A stretch of 9,381 nt of DNA from Bacteroidota bacterium (GTDB lineage Bacteria > Bacteroidota > Bacteroidia > Flavobacteriales > Flavobacteriaceae), in NCBI GenBank assembly GCA_947468985.1, contig CANINJ010000060.1, forward strand, positions 1 to 9,381, in the 5' to 3' direction. The position numbers were made by a program, and so were the translations under genes. The notes below the pieces were generated by a model that worked only from the letters and a program-made list of their open reading frames with translations, was not told where the DNA came from and ran no database searches. Shown here piece by piece: positions 1-6,281 of this stretch (position 1 is the stretch's first letter; every line of letters begins with the position of its first letter).

Positions 1-854
1 GCAACGGAAAAATTGCTAATAGCGGTAGTAGTCATTTAACTAAATATGGAATTCTTGTAACAAGTGAAGGTAATGGAAGTGTTAATTTAAATGGCAAAAT
101 TTCTACCACTATTCCTGATACTCCAATTATAGGAATAGCTACAGCAAGTACTACTCAAACCTCAGTTTCTTTTACCGCACCCATTTCAGATGGAGATCCA
201 CCCATTACTTTATATACTGCTATTGCATCTCCCGGAGGTAACATTGGAACGGTATCTCAGGCAGGAAGTGGGACTATTATTGTTCCTAATTTAATTAATG
301 GGATAGCTTATACCTTTACTGTTACAGCTACTAATGCTGTTGGAACAAGTGCATCAAGTTCACCGTCTAATCTAGTAACGCATATTGTACCAGCGGTTTC
401 TAGAACTCTATCCTTTGAATTTGATGGAAATCAATTTCCTCAGCCTTTATATGGTAGTACATGGAGTACTTCTGGTTATGCATGGAATTATATTATGAAT
501 TGGCAAGTAAATTCTGGCAGTTATGCTTGGATGGCTGATTTAAGCGATTATAGCAATACAATAGAATTATTAAATTCGGAAAACTTTAATGCTAAAAGTA
601 TTTGGATTGCAAATAGCGGAATGACCTCAATTAGTCAAATTACATTTAAGGGATATGACGCAAATAATACGCTTGTAGGTACTGTATTTGCTAATATTTC
701 TCCTTTTAATGGGCCTGCTTATGAACAAGTAATTATCAATATTGATGGTATTCGCAAATTAGAAATATCATCAAATGCTAGTTTTTGTGATTGGATGAAT
801 AATTGTTACGAAGACAATAGTATATATTTTGATGATCTTATTTTTGAGCAATAA
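1..854 (+). CDS. Extracellular FnIII-domain protein, 3' part only
   Basis: An open frame enters at the left edge (first full codon at base 3) and runs without a stop for about 283 codons to TAA at 852-854; the start lies outside the window. Residues about 39-126 form a typical bacterial fibronectin type III module: SFTAP near its start, then NGIAYTFTVTATNAVGTS, the signature of FnIII strands F and G. Residues about 132-283 form a second aromatic- and Asn-rich module ending in YFDDLIFEQ, an ending common in beta-sandwich modules of secreted proteins; I cannot name its family. The first 35 residues contain two NGKI stretches and may be the end of a repetitive region. The role is probably adhesion or substrate binding outside the cell (inference). 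No T9SS sorting domain is present at this stop codon, which is odd for a large flavobacterial secreted protein. The internal ATG at 495 is not the start, because the frame is open far upstream of it. Confidence 0.85.
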   Translation, partial: NGKIANSGSSHLTKYGILVTSEGNGSVNLNGKISTTIPDTPIIGIATASTTQTSVSFTAPISDGDPPITLYTAIASPGGNIGTVSQAGSGTIIVPNLINGIAYTFTVTATNAVGTSASSSPSNLVTHIVPAVSRTLSFEFDGNQFPQPLYGSTWSTSGYAWNYIMNWQVNSGSYAWMADLSDYSNTIELLNSENFNAKSIWIANSGMTSISQITFKGYDANNTLVGTVFANISPFNGPAYEQVIINIDGIRKLEISSNASFCDWMNNCYEDNSIYFDDLIFEQ

Positions 855-929
855 AGAGTTAATTACAAATGTTTTTTTACACTCTCAGGAAATACAACAG
901 CTAATAATGATTTTGCCTTTGGTTATTAA
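855..929 (+). pseudogene. In-frame scrap resembling the end of an SdrD/Cna-B-like repeat
   Basis: Directly after the TAA at 852-854 the same frame stays open for 24 codons to another TAA at 927-929. Its last 16 residues read TLSGNTTANNDFAFGY. The pattern GNTT-x-NNDF-x-F is characteristic of the last strand of SdrD/Cna-B-like repeats in secreted Bacteroidota proteins. It could be the decayed tail of a former longer protein or of a neighbouring gene removed by deletion. It has no start of its own and is unlikely to be translated separately. The resemblance rests on a short motif, so confidence is low. Confidence 0.3.
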
Positions 930-979
930 AACCTAATATACCGTTTCAGAATAATAACTTTTTTAAGTTTTAGAATCTC

Positions 980-1023
980 AAAAATCGATACCCATTACAA
1001 TTTGTAAGGGTATCGATTTTTTT
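980..1023 (+). terminator. Intrinsic terminator, possibly bidirectional
   Basis: A long hairpin: AAAATCGATACCC (981-993) pairs fully with GGGTATCGATTTT (1008-1020). After a one-base bulge at 994 the stem continues as TTAC (995-998) with GTAA (1004-1007), closing a 5-base loop. The right arm runs into a T tract (1017-1023), and the left arm starts with an A run, so it could also work on the minus strand. It lies 126 bases after the stop of the FnIII protein gene and 51 bases after the downstream scrap, and would end transcription before the HU-type gene. Confidence 0.85.
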
Positions 1024-1156
1024 GTTTAATACATATTGGTGTTCAATAGCTTTCCAATTCTATTTTTTCATCTCTCAATACCCATAAATCCTTTTGTCAA
1101 GCTGCATTTTTTATTATATCAAGTTTAATAAATAAAAAGATATATACCTTATATAT

Positions 1157-1197
1157 AAAACATATATATCTTTAGTACATAAAGATGTATATGTTTT
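1157..1197. repeat. 18-bp-arm inverted repeat upstream of the HU-type gene
   Basis: The left arm, AAAACATATATATCTTTA (1157-1174), is complementary to the right arm at 1180-1197 across all 18 positions with one G-T wobble; the spacer GTACA is at 1175-1179. A third related segment, AAAGATATATA (1136-1146), could pair with the left arm instead, so two alternative hairpins are possible. The right arm ends 24 bases before the -7 box and so covers the position expected for a -33 element. That fits an operator for a dimeric regulator better than a terminator, since the following T run is only four bases long. The role is inferred. Confidence 0.6.
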
Positions 1198-1221
1198 AAT
1201 GCAAACATGCATACGTTTAAC

Positions 1222-1229
1222 TATATTTG
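1222..1229 (+). promoter_or_regulatory. Bacteroidota-type -7 promoter box
   Basis: TATATTTG matches the Bacteroidota -7 consensus TAnnTTTG exactly. No clear TTTG is found at the -33 position, where the right arm of the inverted repeat lies. Transcription would start near 1235-1237, giving a 5' leader of about 90 bases before the ATG at 1326. Confidence 0.5.
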
Positions 1230-1255
1230 TAATGACCAACAAAAATAGTGCTCCC

Positions 1256-1284
1256 GTTGCGCAGTAAAAGGAGTACGCAGCAAC
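1256..1284 (+). promoter_or_regulatory. Leader hairpin upstream of the HU-type gene
   Basis: GTTGCGC-A-GTA pairs with TAC-GC-A-GCAAC, giving 5 + 2 + 3 base pairs interrupted by two single-A bulges, with a seven-base purine loop AAAGGAG. It is unusually GC-rich for this neighbourhood and lies between the -7 box and the ATG, 41 bases before the start codon. The loop resembles a Shine-Dalgarno sequence but is too far from the start to act as one. It could stabilise the mRNA or bind a regulator (inference). Confidence 0.4.
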
Positions 1285-1325
1285 TTAAATAGGGAAGCAG
1301 TGGTTTAATAAGTAATACGACAATT

Positions 1326-1709
1326 ATGGCAATACACTTTAAAATGGTACCCAAGAAAAACATCTTGGTTTCGCCGCCTCAAGTAAAATATTATCCGTGT
1401 GCCATTCATAAAGGCGAAGAAGATTTAGACAGTCTTGCCGAAATTGTAGCCTCGCGTTCTTCCATGAGCAAAGCCGATTGTTACGGTGTTATCATTGGAC
1501 TCACAGAAGTAATTGCCGAAGCTTTAGCAGCAGGAAGAATTGTGCGAATTGATAGTTTGGGTTCGTTTCAAATTACGGTGCAAGGAACACCCGCCGACAC
1601 TTTAGAAGAATTGGGCAAAGCCAATATAAAAAGTGCCAAGATTAAATACAATCCGTCAAAACGAATGAAAATAAAGCTCAAAGGACTTACTTATAAAAGA
1701 GTAAGGTAA
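1326..1709 (+). CDS. HU-family DNA-binding protein, HU-HIG type
   Basis: A 127-residue protein. It fits the HU-HIG family, the Bacteroidota relatives of HU that carry an N-terminal extension. The extension is residues about 1-30 (MAIHFKMVPKKN, then KYYPCAIHKG). The HU-like helical part is about 33-70 (LDSLAEIVASRSSMSKADCYGVIIGLTEVIAEALAAG). The beta part follows with RIVRIDSLGSFQIT and a basic tail AKIKYNPSKRMKIKLKG. Such proteins bind DNA, probably as dimers, but usually lack the long DNA-clasping arm of classical HU; their targets are largely unknown. The ATG at 1326 is the first in-frame start and gives the usual family N-terminus; a second ATG at 1344 would remove it. It has its own promoter region and is convergent with the minus-strand operon. 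By eye the gene looks somewhat richer in G+C than its surroundings. Confidence 0.9.
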   Translation: MAIHFKMVPKKNILVSPPQVKYYPCAIHKGEEDLDSLAEIVASRSSMSKADCYGVIIGLTEVIAEALAAGRIVRIDSLGSFQITVQGTPADTLEELGKANIKSAKIKYNPSKRMKIKLKGLTYKRVR

Positions 1710-1711
1710 TA

Positions 1712-1813
1712 TTACTTATTAATGATTACTTTATAACTTTTTGATTCCTTTCCGTTGGAAATTCTAATAAAATACAAGCGGTTATAAACAGTATTGGTTT
1801 CAATAATACTTTA
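1712..1813 (-). pseudogene. Decayed T9SS type A sorting-domain tail
   Basis: On the minus strand this stretch ends in YFIRISNGKESKSYKVIINK and a TAA at 1712-1714, almost the same as the end of the YHYH protein, YFIRISNDKESKTFKVIIDK. By hand, 79 of 96 bases match between 1718-1813 and 3115-3210 with no gaps. The upstream end is broken: the codon matching Leu in the intact tail is TAA here (1811-1813), and similarity stops there. It has no start and no body, so it is the remnant of a gene whose 3' end was duplicated or whose remainder was deleted. It begins two bases after the stop of the HU-type gene and sits in the 3' flank of the last operon gene, in a different frame from it. Confidence 0.75.
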
Positions 1814-1830
1814 TGAGTGGGATTTTTTGA

Positions 1831-3018
1831 TTAATTAAATGGATTAGCCCATTTCGTATTAGTGTAAACATCGGTACCTGAAAGAGTTCTTAAAAACGCA
1901 ATAACAGCGTTTACTTCTGTTGCAGTTAAATTCAATTGTTGGCCAAAACCTCCAGGCATTAATCTTGGGTCTAAATTGTTATTTCCAGGAGCAATATTAA
2001 TTGTTCCGTAATGACCAATTACTGTTTGAAGTGTAGTAATTCCACCAGTATGCATCATTTGACCGTTGGAAGTTCCGTCTATTTTAACTAAATCTCTTAA
2101 TGAAGGTGCTCTTGTATTGGTTATATCAATACCTCCTACACCAGCAATCCTTCCAATTATTCCATTGTTTCTTGAGTTTGGATCAATATCAAATTCTGGG
2201 GCTCTATGACAACCTGCACAGCCCAATCCACCTGCTGTTCTAACACCGGAAGCATTAAAAGTTGGAGGAGTTAAAAATAAGTTTTTTCCTTGATTTTCTT
2301 GCGTGGTGAAGTTATTGAAATTTACTCCGTCATTTGGTGCAGAAGCCTTTCCAACATCATATTTTGAATCGAATGATTGGATACTTCTAATAAATTGTGC
2401 TAAAACAAATTGAATTTTAGTTTCTGTAATTTCTTCCGAACCATAAACGAATTTAAATAATTCTTTATAATAATTTATTGCACTTAATTTTGTGATTAAA
2501 TCATTAAAAGTTAAATCGCCATTTGAACCACTGAAACCCATTTCCCCATGATCCCTAATAGGCATAGTGGTTTGAATTTCTAATGATGAAGCACGTTCAT
2601 CCCAAAAGAATTTAGATTCAGTTGAAAAACGAGTATTTATTAAACGCATTGAATGACGTCCCGTAGTTCCGTTAACACCAGTACTTGCTATATTATCATC
2701 ACCAAAAGCAACTGCTTGTTTGTGACAACTTGAACAAGATATCGTATTATTTACTGACATTTTCTTATCGTAGAACAACACTCTTCCTAAAGTTGCTCCT
2801 TTGTTAGAAATAGGGTTTAACGCACTATTGTCTTTAGTAATATATGCAGGAACGGTTTGGCTTGCGTAATTTGCTAAATTGTTTAAATCTAACGAATTTC
2901 CAAATTCTACTTGAACGGCAGGATATGTTTCAGGAACAGCAGTGTAAACATCTTCATTATTGTTATTACATGACAATACTAAAAATGCAATTATTAAAAA
3001 TGCAATTGTTTGTTTCAT
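1831..3018 (-). CDS. Di-heme cytochrome c peroxidase / MauG family lipoprotein
   Basis: A 395-residue protein with a lipoprotein signal peptide: a hydrophobic stretch, then LVLSC with the lipid-carrying Cys at 17, followed by an Asn-rich tether. It has two heme c sites, CSSCH (95-99) and CAGCH (267-271). Family landmarks are LGRVLFYDKKMSVNNTISC before the first heme, FFWDERASSLEIQTTMPI (about 137-154), TRAPSLRDL (302-310), MMHTGG (321-326; this Met position is the usual second axial ligand of a heme in peroxidases) and a closing VNAVIAFLRTLSG. Members reduce hydrogen peroxide or, like MauG and MbnH, oxidise residues of partner proteins. Lipidation places it on an envelope membrane, possibly the cell surface. 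It is the last gene of the operon, 90 bases after the YHYH gene, and is clearly diverged from the other di-heme gene at 4553-5575, so it is not a recent duplicate. Its substrate cannot be told from sequence. Confidence 0.9.
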   Translation of the reverse strand: MKQTIAFLIIAFLVLSCNNNNEDVYTAVPETYPAVQVEFGNSLDLNNLANYASQTVPAYITKDNSALNPISNKGATLGRVLFYDKKMSVNNTISCSSCHKQAVAFGDDNIASTGVNGTTGRHSMRLINTRFSTESKFFWDERASSLEIQTTMPIRDHGEMGFSGSNGDLTFNDLITKLSAINYYKELFKFVYGSEEITETKIQFVLAQFIRSIQSFDSKYDVGKASAPNDGVNFNNFTTQENQGKNLFLTPPTFNASGVRTAGGLGCAGCHRAPEFDIDPNSRNNGIIGRIAGVGGIDITNTRAPSLRDLVKIDGTSNGQMMHTGGITTLQTVIGHYGTINIAPGNNNLDPRLMPGGFGQQLNLTATEVNAVIAFLRTLSGTDVYTNTKWANPFN

Positions 3019-3108
3019 AATTTGATATTTAATTCATTATTTTTTTACGATAATTTTAAATAATATTTTATTAAAAATTTTATAATTGATTACTAAAATA
3101 GTTTTTTT

Positions 3109-4485
3109 TTATTTATCAATGATTACTTTAAAAGTCTTAGATTCTTTATCATTAGAAATTCTAATAAAATACAAGCCGTTATAAACGGTATCAGTTTCTA
3201 TAACACTTAAAGTACTTCCTTGAAAAATCTGGCTTGTTTTTATTACTTTCCCTAACTCATCAATTAACTCGACTTTCAAATCATTTTCAACCATTTGCGA
3301 CTGAATTGCAATGAAATCTTGAGCAGGATTAGGAGCAATGACTACTTTGGTATCATTAAAATTAAAAGTAGTATTGGCTAAATAAGTTGTTGTTCCTGTT
3401 GGAATTGCAGTTACCACATTGCAGTCTGAACCAGGAGTGCTCGTACAAACAGTGCCATAAAATGTTGGACCTACAACATAAGGATATGCAGAATTATAAT
3501 TGGCATCAACAGTTGCAAAATAGCAATAGATTCCGTTTGGATATAGAGAAACTGGATATTCTGGAGTGTTACAAATTCTACCATTATGTACATCTAAATA
3601 ACTCGCATCACCAGAACTAGTATGATCAACATATTCATAATCTTCTCTAAAATAGCCTAATGGATAGGTTGTACTTACAGCTGGGCCGTTAGTTCGGGTT
3701 GTCATCACACGTAATTGATAACTTGATTTCATTCTTGTAATTGCTCCGGTTCCATTAGTATTTGCGTAAGCATAGGCACCATAAATCGGAAAACTATCGT
3801 AGGCAAAACCTAATAAAGGGGAATGTGCAGCGGGGTCAATAACATATAATCCATCAGATGGATAGGTTGTACAAATCGGAGACAAAACATTTAAATCCAA
3901 TCTAAAGGCACTTGGATTTTGATGATGATGATAATTGCCATTTGCTGGATGTGCTTTTGCACAATCAAAACCATTCATTTCAGCAGGAATTGCATCTCTG
4001 TTCCATGCTTGAGTTGTACCTGGACCACCTGTACAAGCAGGATTTCCTGGACCACCACACAGTGCATTGGTTGAACTGCTCCAAGCTACACCATCACGAT
4101 AATCAAATAAAGCCACACCATTTTTAAATAATCCAATATTTCCTCCAGTTGTAGCCGAAAGGGTTCCTGTATTTTGAGTAGGATTTAGTGAAAACTTAAA
4201 TATTTTATTTTGTGGAGTTGGAGCACCAGTTGTTGGATTTCCTTGAAAAGGACCCGTAATATAAGCTGGTATTCCTGTTGCTGAAACATAAACAGTAGTC
4301 AAATTGAATTGAACTGATTGTACATTTGCCAATGTAGCATCAACAATTGCTGTTGAATTTCCAGAAACATAATGACGTCCCATAATAGTGGTGTTTTGTA
4401 ACCATTTGGTAATTAATGGATTCGTTTGTGCAAACATTGAAAATCCTATTAATAACATTCCTAAAAGTGTAGTTTTTTGTTTCAT
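3109..4485 (-). CDS. YHYH-domain protein with T9SS type A sorting domain
   Basis: A 458-residue secreted protein. A signal peptide (MKQKTTLLGMLLIGFSMFAQ) is followed by a YHYH-family domain of about residues 25-350. Landmarks are FDCAKAHPANGNYHHHQNP, where the name-giving motif reads YHHH (185-188), LLGFAYDSFPIYGAYAY (224-240) and LDVHNGRICNTPEYPVSLYPNG (297-318). Eight cysteines (143, 151, 175, 205, 305, 321, 347, 355) suggest disulfides. Residues about 381-458 are a T9SS type A sorting domain: VIAPNPAQDFIAI, then NGLYFIRISNDKESKTFKVIIDK. The protein should cross the outer membrane and be attached to the surface or released. YHYH proteins have no firmly known activity; the His cluster and the di-heme and MbnP neighbours make a metal-related role plausible (inference). 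It lies 67 bases after the MbnH-like gene. The end of the gene is the intact counterpart of the decayed tail at 1712-1813. Confidence 0.88.
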   Translation of the reverse strand: MKQKTTLLGMLLIGFSMFAQTNPLITKWLQNTTIMGRHYVSGNSTAIVDATLANVQSVQFNLTTVYVSATGIPAYITGPFQGNPTTGAPTPQNKIFKFSLNPTQNTGTLSATTGGNIGLFKNGVALFDYRDGVAWSSSTNALCGGPGNPACTGGPGTTQAWNRDAIPAEMNGFDCAKAHPANGNYHHHQNPSAFRLDLNVLSPICTTYPSDGLYVIDPAAHSPLLGFAYDSFPIYGAYAYANTNGTGAITRMKSSYQLRVMTTRTNGPAVSTTYPLGYFREDYEYVDHTSSGDASYLDVHNGRICNTPEYPVSLYPNGIYCYFATVDANYNSAYPYVVGPTFYGTVCTSTPGSDCNVVTAIPTGTTTYLANTTFNFNDTKVVIAPNPAQDFIAIQSQMVENDLKVELIDELGKVIKTSQIFQGSTLSVIETDTVYNGLYFIRISNDKESKTFKVIIDK

Positions 4486-4491
4486 ATTTAT

Positions 4492-4551
4492 TGGTATTAT
4501 TTACAAATGTTTAGACGAAATAAAAATAATATTCTTGCGGACATAATACCA
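4492..4551. repeat. 9-bp inverted repeat spanning the YHYH gene leader
   Basis: TGGTATTAT (4492-4500) and its exact reverse complement ATAATACCA (4543-4551) enclose 42 bases in the gap between the MbnH-like gene and the YHYH gene. In the minus-strand transcript it would form a long-looped hairpin just before the YHYH start codon. On the minus strand the enclosed stretch also contains AACATTTG (plus 4504-4511), one base off the -7 consensus, so a secondary promoter is possible. Both readings are weak. Confidence 0.35.
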
Positions 4552-4552
4552 T

Positions 4553-5575
4553 TTATTCTTTTGGAAATGAAAAACGATTGTCAAATAGAAAATCTTTATC
4601 TGTCAGAGTATGTAAAAATGCAACTAAATCTACTCTTTCATTATCGGATAATCGCATTGGTTTTTGTAATTGTTTTGGTAAATTTTTATCGTTTCCAAGT
4701 GAATTGTAATGCTTAATGACCTCAGTTAATTTTTTGAAACGACCATCGTGCATATACGGAAATGTAAATTGTATGTTTCGGAGCGTTGGTACTTTGAATA
4801 ACGCATAATCTTTAGGATTGCCTGTGATTTTTTGTCTTCCAATGTCTTTTAATGTCGTGTCTATTGGCAATCCATTTCGTTCGAATTTTTCACTTGAAAA
4901 TAAGGGTTCGTTGTGGCAAGAAGCACAATTAGTTTTGAATAACGAATAACCGTTTTGCTCCTGATCTGTGAAAACAGCTTCTTTTCGCATCACTTTATCA
5001 TACTTAGAATTGGAGGAAATTAGAAGTAATTCAAATTGAGACAATGCTTTTAAAACCCTTTGTCCTGTGATAGTAGAATCTCCAAAAGCAGCCAAAAAAA
5101 GTGCTTGATATTTCTCGCTTTTCTGAAGTTTTGAAACTACATTCGTTAGAGTTTCATCCATTTCAACGGGATTCGTAATTGGATTTAAAGGTTGCACATC
5201 CAAATGATTTACACCGCCATCCCACATAAAACTTTTTGACCAGGCCAAATTCATTAAGGCTATCGAATTTCGAGTACCAATTTTTCCATCAATTCCGTGA
5301 CTCAACTCGTGATCTACGTGAGTAAAACCTGTAGCTTGCAAATGACAACTGGCACATGAAATCGTATTGTCGCGCGATAAAATAGGATCGTAAAATAAGT
5401 TTCTTCCCAACTGGAATCCTTCTTCTGTCAATGGGTTTTTCGAAAAATCATAATGTGGTTTTGGCCAACCTTTAGGAATTTCTAAATAGAGTGGAGTAGG
5501 CTTTAAAAAGGTAAATGCCAATGAAAAAAGAACGATGCTTCCTATGACAAAAAGATATTTAAAAGGAACTTTCAT
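4553..5575 (-). CDS. MbnH/MauG-like di-heme cytochrome c enzyme
   Basis: A 340-residue protein with an N-terminal hydrophobic segment (about 8-24) with no lipobox and no clear cleavage site, so an exported or membrane-anchored periplasmic protein. The heme c sites are CASCH at 74-78 and CASCH at 217-221. Family landmarks are LGRNLFYDPILSRDNTISC, SKSFMWDGGVNHLDVQPLNPI (about 113-133), FKVPTLRNIQFTFPYMHDG (260-278, with Met275 at the usual axial-ligand position) and DLVAFLHTLTD near the end. In the MbnH family such enzymes use peroxide to drive a high-valent di-heme state that converts a tryptophan of the partner MbnP to kynurenine. The gene starts one base after the stop of an MbnP-family gene, the pairing expected for MbnP/MbnH, which is the main reason for preferring MbnH over a detoxifying peroxidase. 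The family assignment is firm; the exact substrate is inferred. Confidence 0.85.
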   Translation of the reverse strand: MKVPFKYLFVIGSIVLFSLAFTFLKPTPLYLEIPKGWPKPHYDFSKNPLTEEGFQLGRNLFYDPILSRDNTISCASCHLQATGFTHVDHELSHGIDGKIGTRNSIALMNLAWSKSFMWDGGVNHLDVQPLNPITNPVEMDETLTNVVSKLQKSEKYQALFLAAFGDSTITGQRVLKALSQFELLLISSNSKYDKVMRKEAVFTDQEQNGYSLFKTNCASCHNEPLFSSEKFERNGLPIDTTLKDIGRQKITGNPKDYALFKVPTLRNIQFTFPYMHDGRFKKLTEVIKHYNSLGNDKNLPKQLQKPMRLSDNERVDLVAFLHTLTDKDFLFDNRFSFPKE

Positions 5576-5576
5576 T

Positions 5577-6281
5577 TTAGTTTTCTGTATTATTTATACT
5601 AAACATTCCAATAGCTTTATCTGCAAGTTCCATTGCTTTTGAACCAGGAATCATAATGCTATTGTTTTCTGATAGTTTAATGTGATTAAACAATTCTGCA
5701 ACATCCACATTAATTTCTAAATTGGAATTTATGGGTTTTAATTCGATGGTTCTAATGGCATAATTGGGTTTCATATAGCCGCCAATATGAAATTGAAAAG
5801 CGTTTTTACGGGTTTTGCAACTCGAGCTTTTGCCTTCTATTTTCATATTTATAAAACCGCTTTGCCACGCCCAGTACATTCCTTTTGTTGGATCTAAATC
5901 GCCAGACATTGCCCCAGAAACACTTGCTAAACTATCAATTCCTATCGAGAAAGTGACTTTTGATATTGTTTTATCTGATGTTTGTGTAATTGGAATATGA
6001 AAAGAATTTGGGTTTTCAATATCAATTAAATGATAACTGTTAGATTCTGAAAAAGAAGTTGCATCAGAGAATTGAAGATTGATATTAGAAATGTAAAATC
6101 TAAATACCTCAAGTTCAAGAGTGTCTTTGGATTCGGAAACATATTTTTTGTTACGTTGTAATGCTTCTGTTCTAAATTTCAAATTGAGACGCAAAACTAA
6201 ACTATCCTTTTTTTCTTGGGCAAAAGCCAACTGAAAAAAAAGAATTACAAATGCTCCAATTATACTTTTACTTCCCGTCAT
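5577..6281 (-). CDS. MbnP-family copper-binding-type protein
   Basis: A 234-residue protein when started at the ATG at 6281. That start gives a clean signal peptide (MTGSKSIIGAFVILFFQLAFA, cut before Gln22). The frame stays open for 67 more codons upstream, but those codons lie inside the Pro-rich tail of the preceding gene, read as Arg-rich nonsense, and would bury the signal peptide. MbnP landmarks are LELEVFRFYISNINLQ (55-70), SYHLIDIENP (82-91), FSIGIDSLASVSGAMSGDLDP (111-131), GMYWAWQSGFINMKIEG (134-150) and FQFHIGGY (162-169). In studied MbnP proteins a tryptophan is oxidised to kynurenine by the partner MbnH and helps to bind copper. Trp137 and Trp139 in the YWAW motif are the conserved candidates here, and His165 may be a ligand (inference). 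The start overlaps the preceding gene by 14 bases, suggesting translational coupling, and the di-heme partner follows after one base. Confidence 0.85.
   Translation of the reverse strand: MTGSKSIIGAFVILFFQLAFAQEKKDSLVLRLNLKFRTEALQRNKKYVSESKDTLELEVFRFYISNINLQFSDATSFSESNSYHLIDIENPNSFHIPITQTSDKTISKVTFSIGIDSLASVSGAMSGDLDPTKGMYWAWQSGFINMKIEGKSSSCKTRKNAFQFHIGGYMKPNYAIRTIELKPINSNLEINVDVAELFNHIKLSENNSIMIPGSKAMELADKAIGMFSINNTEN

Larger units (their letters stand above)
855..1325. other. Gene-free region between the FnIII protein and the HU-type gene
   Basis: This 471-base stretch has no convincing gene. From left to right it holds the in-frame scrap (855-929), the terminator (980-1023), an AT-rich stretch of about 110 bases in which I see nothing, three related AAAGATATATA / TATATATCTTT segments (1136-1197) including a long inverted repeat, a -7 type promoter box (1222-1229) and a leader hairpin (1256-1284). 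The layout suggests that the right half is the control region of the HU-type gene. Confidence 0.7.

Noticed and set aside
1786..1812. Hairpin AGTATT/AATACT as a terminator of the minus-strand operon
   Set aside because: The stem is six A/T-rich pairs with no T tract on the minus strand, and it lies within the decayed sorting-domain tail.
3387..4127. Plus-strand frames opposite the YHYH gene, including a His/Asp-rich 71-residue one
   Set aside because: The His/Leu richness is the reverse complement of Asn- and Gly-rich codons of the YHYH gene; there is no independent support.
4486..4552. A methanobactin precursor near the MbnP/MbnH pair
   Set aside because: No small Cys-containing precursor frame is seen here or in the other gaps, and no MbnB or MbnC homologue is in the window; MbnP/MbnH pairs occur without methanobactin.
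4477..4716. Plus-strand 79-residue hydrophobic frame
   Set aside because: It overlaps the intact 3' end of the di-heme gene and the intergenic gap, and looks like a shadow frame.
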